Shown in pieces: positions 62,873 through 64,000 of a stretch of 64,000 nt of DNA. Every line of letters starts with the position of its first letter. Position 1 is the stretch's first letter. The notes beneath the pieces were generated by a model. The model saw only the letters and a list, made by a program, of their open reading frames with translations. It made no database searches and was not told the DNA's origin. The stretch is from positions 1 to 64,000 of the forward strand of contig CAJUPY010000003.1 in NCBI GenBank assembly GCA_910588035.1, written 5' to 3'. Origin of the DNA: an uncultured Muribaculaceae bacterium (GTDB taxonomy: Bacteria; Bacteroidota; Bacteroidia; Bacteroidales; Muribaculaceae). Position numbers and translations under genes: made by a program.

Positions 62873-63955
62873 ATGAAATCACTAAAAGTCATTTTGCTTT
62901 CATGCACAATTGCCGCATCTGTTTTCGGCGCCGGTGCAGCCTCTCCCGACGTGAAATATGTCGACGGAGCAGAACTGACACTGATTAACAAAACCATCGA
63001 CACTCCTCGCCGGTATGCCCGCATCGATACGCTGAAATACGACGGATTCACCGACTATCAGCGCAAGGAACTGGTGCAGCAGAGCGCGGGACTCGCTCTC
63101 TGTTTCAAGACCGACAGCAAAGGTGTGAGGGTCAAACCGGTCTATCAGATGCACAAACCCGCCGGAAACCAGACCGGAATCAACACCGAGGGTTTTGATC
63201 TCTACATCAAGAAAAACGACCGCTGGCTCTATGCCGGCAGCCACGTGGTCAGAGGCGGTAAAGACTATGTCCAGCTCGTCGACGACATGGCTCCGGGCGA
63301 AAAAGAGTGCCTGCTCTATCTTCCTAATTTCAGCATCGTCGACACGGTCTATGTCGGAGTCGATGCCGACTCGAAGATCGAACCCATGCCAAATCCGTTC
63401 CGCCACAAAGTCGTCGTCTTCGGCTCAAGCTTCACCCACGGAACCTGTTGCTCACGTCCCGGCATGTCATATCCTCTTCAGCTCGAACGTGAAACCGGAA
63501 TCCAGTTCTGCAACCTCGGAATGAGCGGCAACTCCCGTCTCCAACAGAGCTATGCCAGAGTTCTCGCAGACACTGAGACCGATGCATTTCTCTTCGACTC
63601 GTTCTCTAACCCGCTTGCACCTGAGATCGCCGAGAAATTCGACTCATTTCTCGCTACTATTCGCGCAAAGCACCCGACAACCCCGATCATATTCATGCAG
63701 ACAATCTATCGCGAGAACCGCAACTTCGACACAAAAAAAGACCGTGTCGAGGCTGAGAAAATGGCTATGGCCGAGAAAAAGGTCGCCGAGGCAATGAAGA
63801 CCGACAAAAACATCTATTGGCTCGTTCCAACCACTGGTGGCACCAACGACACCTCGGTCGACGGAATTCACCCCAACGACTACGGTCACACCAACTGGAT
63901 GAACTCCCTGCGCCGGCCACTCCTCGAAATCCTTGCAAAATACAACATCAAATAA
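62873..63955 (+). CDS. Secreted SGNH/GDSL hydrolase with N-terminal GxDLY-type domain
   Basis: A 360-residue protein from the ATG at 62873 (MKSLKVILLSCTIAASVFGAGAAS, signal peptide); an upstream in-frame start at 62804 would lie inside the promoter. The N-terminal beta domain (about 25-175) has EGFDLYIKKND, the GxDLY motif. The esterase domain has block I VVFGSSFTHG with S186, block II LGMSGNSRLQQ, and the final DGIHPNDYGH with the catalytic Asp and His. It probably removes acetyl or other acyl groups from carbohydrates in the periplasm. Its stop is at 63955; the remaining 45 bases of the window hold nothing assignable. Confidence 0.9.
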   Translation: MKSLKVILLSCTIAASVFGAGAASPDVKYVDGAELTLINKTIDTPRRYARIDTLKYDGFTDYQRKELVQQSAGLALCFKTDSKGVRVKPVYQMHKPAGNQTGINTEGFDLYIKKNDRWLYAGSHVVRGGKDYVQLVDDMAPGEKECLLYLPNFSIVDTVYVGVDADSKIEPMPNPFRHKVVVFGSSFTHGTCCSRPGMSYPLQLERETGIQFCNLGMSGNSRLQQSYARVLADTETDAFLFDSFSNPLAPEIAEKFDSFLATIRAKHPTTPIIFMQTIYRENRNFDTKKDRVEAEKMAMAEKKVAEAMKTDKNIYWLVPTTGGTNDTSVDGIHPNDYGHTNWMNSLRRPLLEILAKYNIK

Positions 63956-64000
63956 CCCTCCCTGTCACTCGATAGTCTTGATCGGCCTGTCACAAAATGA

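Noticed and set aside
1..64000. CRISPR array
   Set aside because: No set of regularly spaced repeats was noticed anywhere in the window.

Overview
The window looks like a chromosomal segment of a gut Bacteroidales bacterium, most likely family Muribaculaceae. This rests on promoters of the Bacteroidota type (TTTG, 19-20 nt, TAnnTTTG), A-rich leaders instead of strong Shine-Dalgarno sites, the conserved gene block dnaN / DnaQ-like exonuclease / coaBC / porD-like / recN / rlmB, a PPi-dependent phosphofructokinase, and many outer-membrane and periplasmic glycan enzymes. The genus is inference; no rRNA gene is present.

Layout: (1) 1-440: 3' end of a tRNA-Thr(CGT), its terminator and a small two-helix membrane protein. 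(2) 570-6950: an AT-rich minus-strand island of six tightly packed genes (radical SAM enzyme, ParB-like protein, small PD-(D/E)XK nuclease, SNF2 helicase, second ParB-like protein, unknown protein), preceded by about 320 bp of strongly self-complementary sequence that probably encodes a structured RNA. I match it to no named system and consider it the best candidate for an undescribed defence or nucleic-acid-modification system. (3) 7081-8968: an MFS drug exporter and a hexapeptide acetyltransferase. (4) 9151-24273: a nine-gene minus-strand operon for pectin and uronate use (GH2, rhamnose mutarotase, UxaC, hexuronate transporter, UxaB, UxaA, GH115, GH28, GH106), with five successive 4-bp gene overlaps and no SusC/SusD pair. 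(5) 24378-26219: phosphoglucomutase. (6) 26353-37048: housekeeping block from efp and dnaN through recN and rlmB to a hydrolase and an outer-membrane receptor-like protein. (7) 37059-42245: cation/proton antiporter with asd, and divergently an aminotransferase and ftsE. (8) 42255-51191: small OM barrel, TamB, Na+/alanine symporter, PPi-PFK, ribosomal protein L31. (9) 51311-55434: oxalate operon (formyl-CoA transferase, oxalyl-CoA decarboxylase, AEC transporter). (10) 55565-58914: two paralogous C69 peptidases. (11) 59012-61147: PagL-like lipid A deacylase and a frameshifted lipoprotein gene. (12) 61336-63955: FHS-family sugar transporter and SGNH hydrolase.

How it works together: the glycosidases would release rhamnose, galactose and uronic acids from pectic polymers. 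The transporter imports hexuronates, UxaC/UxaB/UxaA convert galacturonate to 2-keto-3-deoxygluconate, and RhaM equilibrates rhamnose anomers. KDG kinase and aldolase are not in the window. The oxalate genes would turn oxalate into formate and CO2. In the island, a DNA-translocating motor, a nuclease and two DNA-binding-type ParB folds next to a radical SAM enzyme suggest a modify-and-restrict logic, which is inference only.
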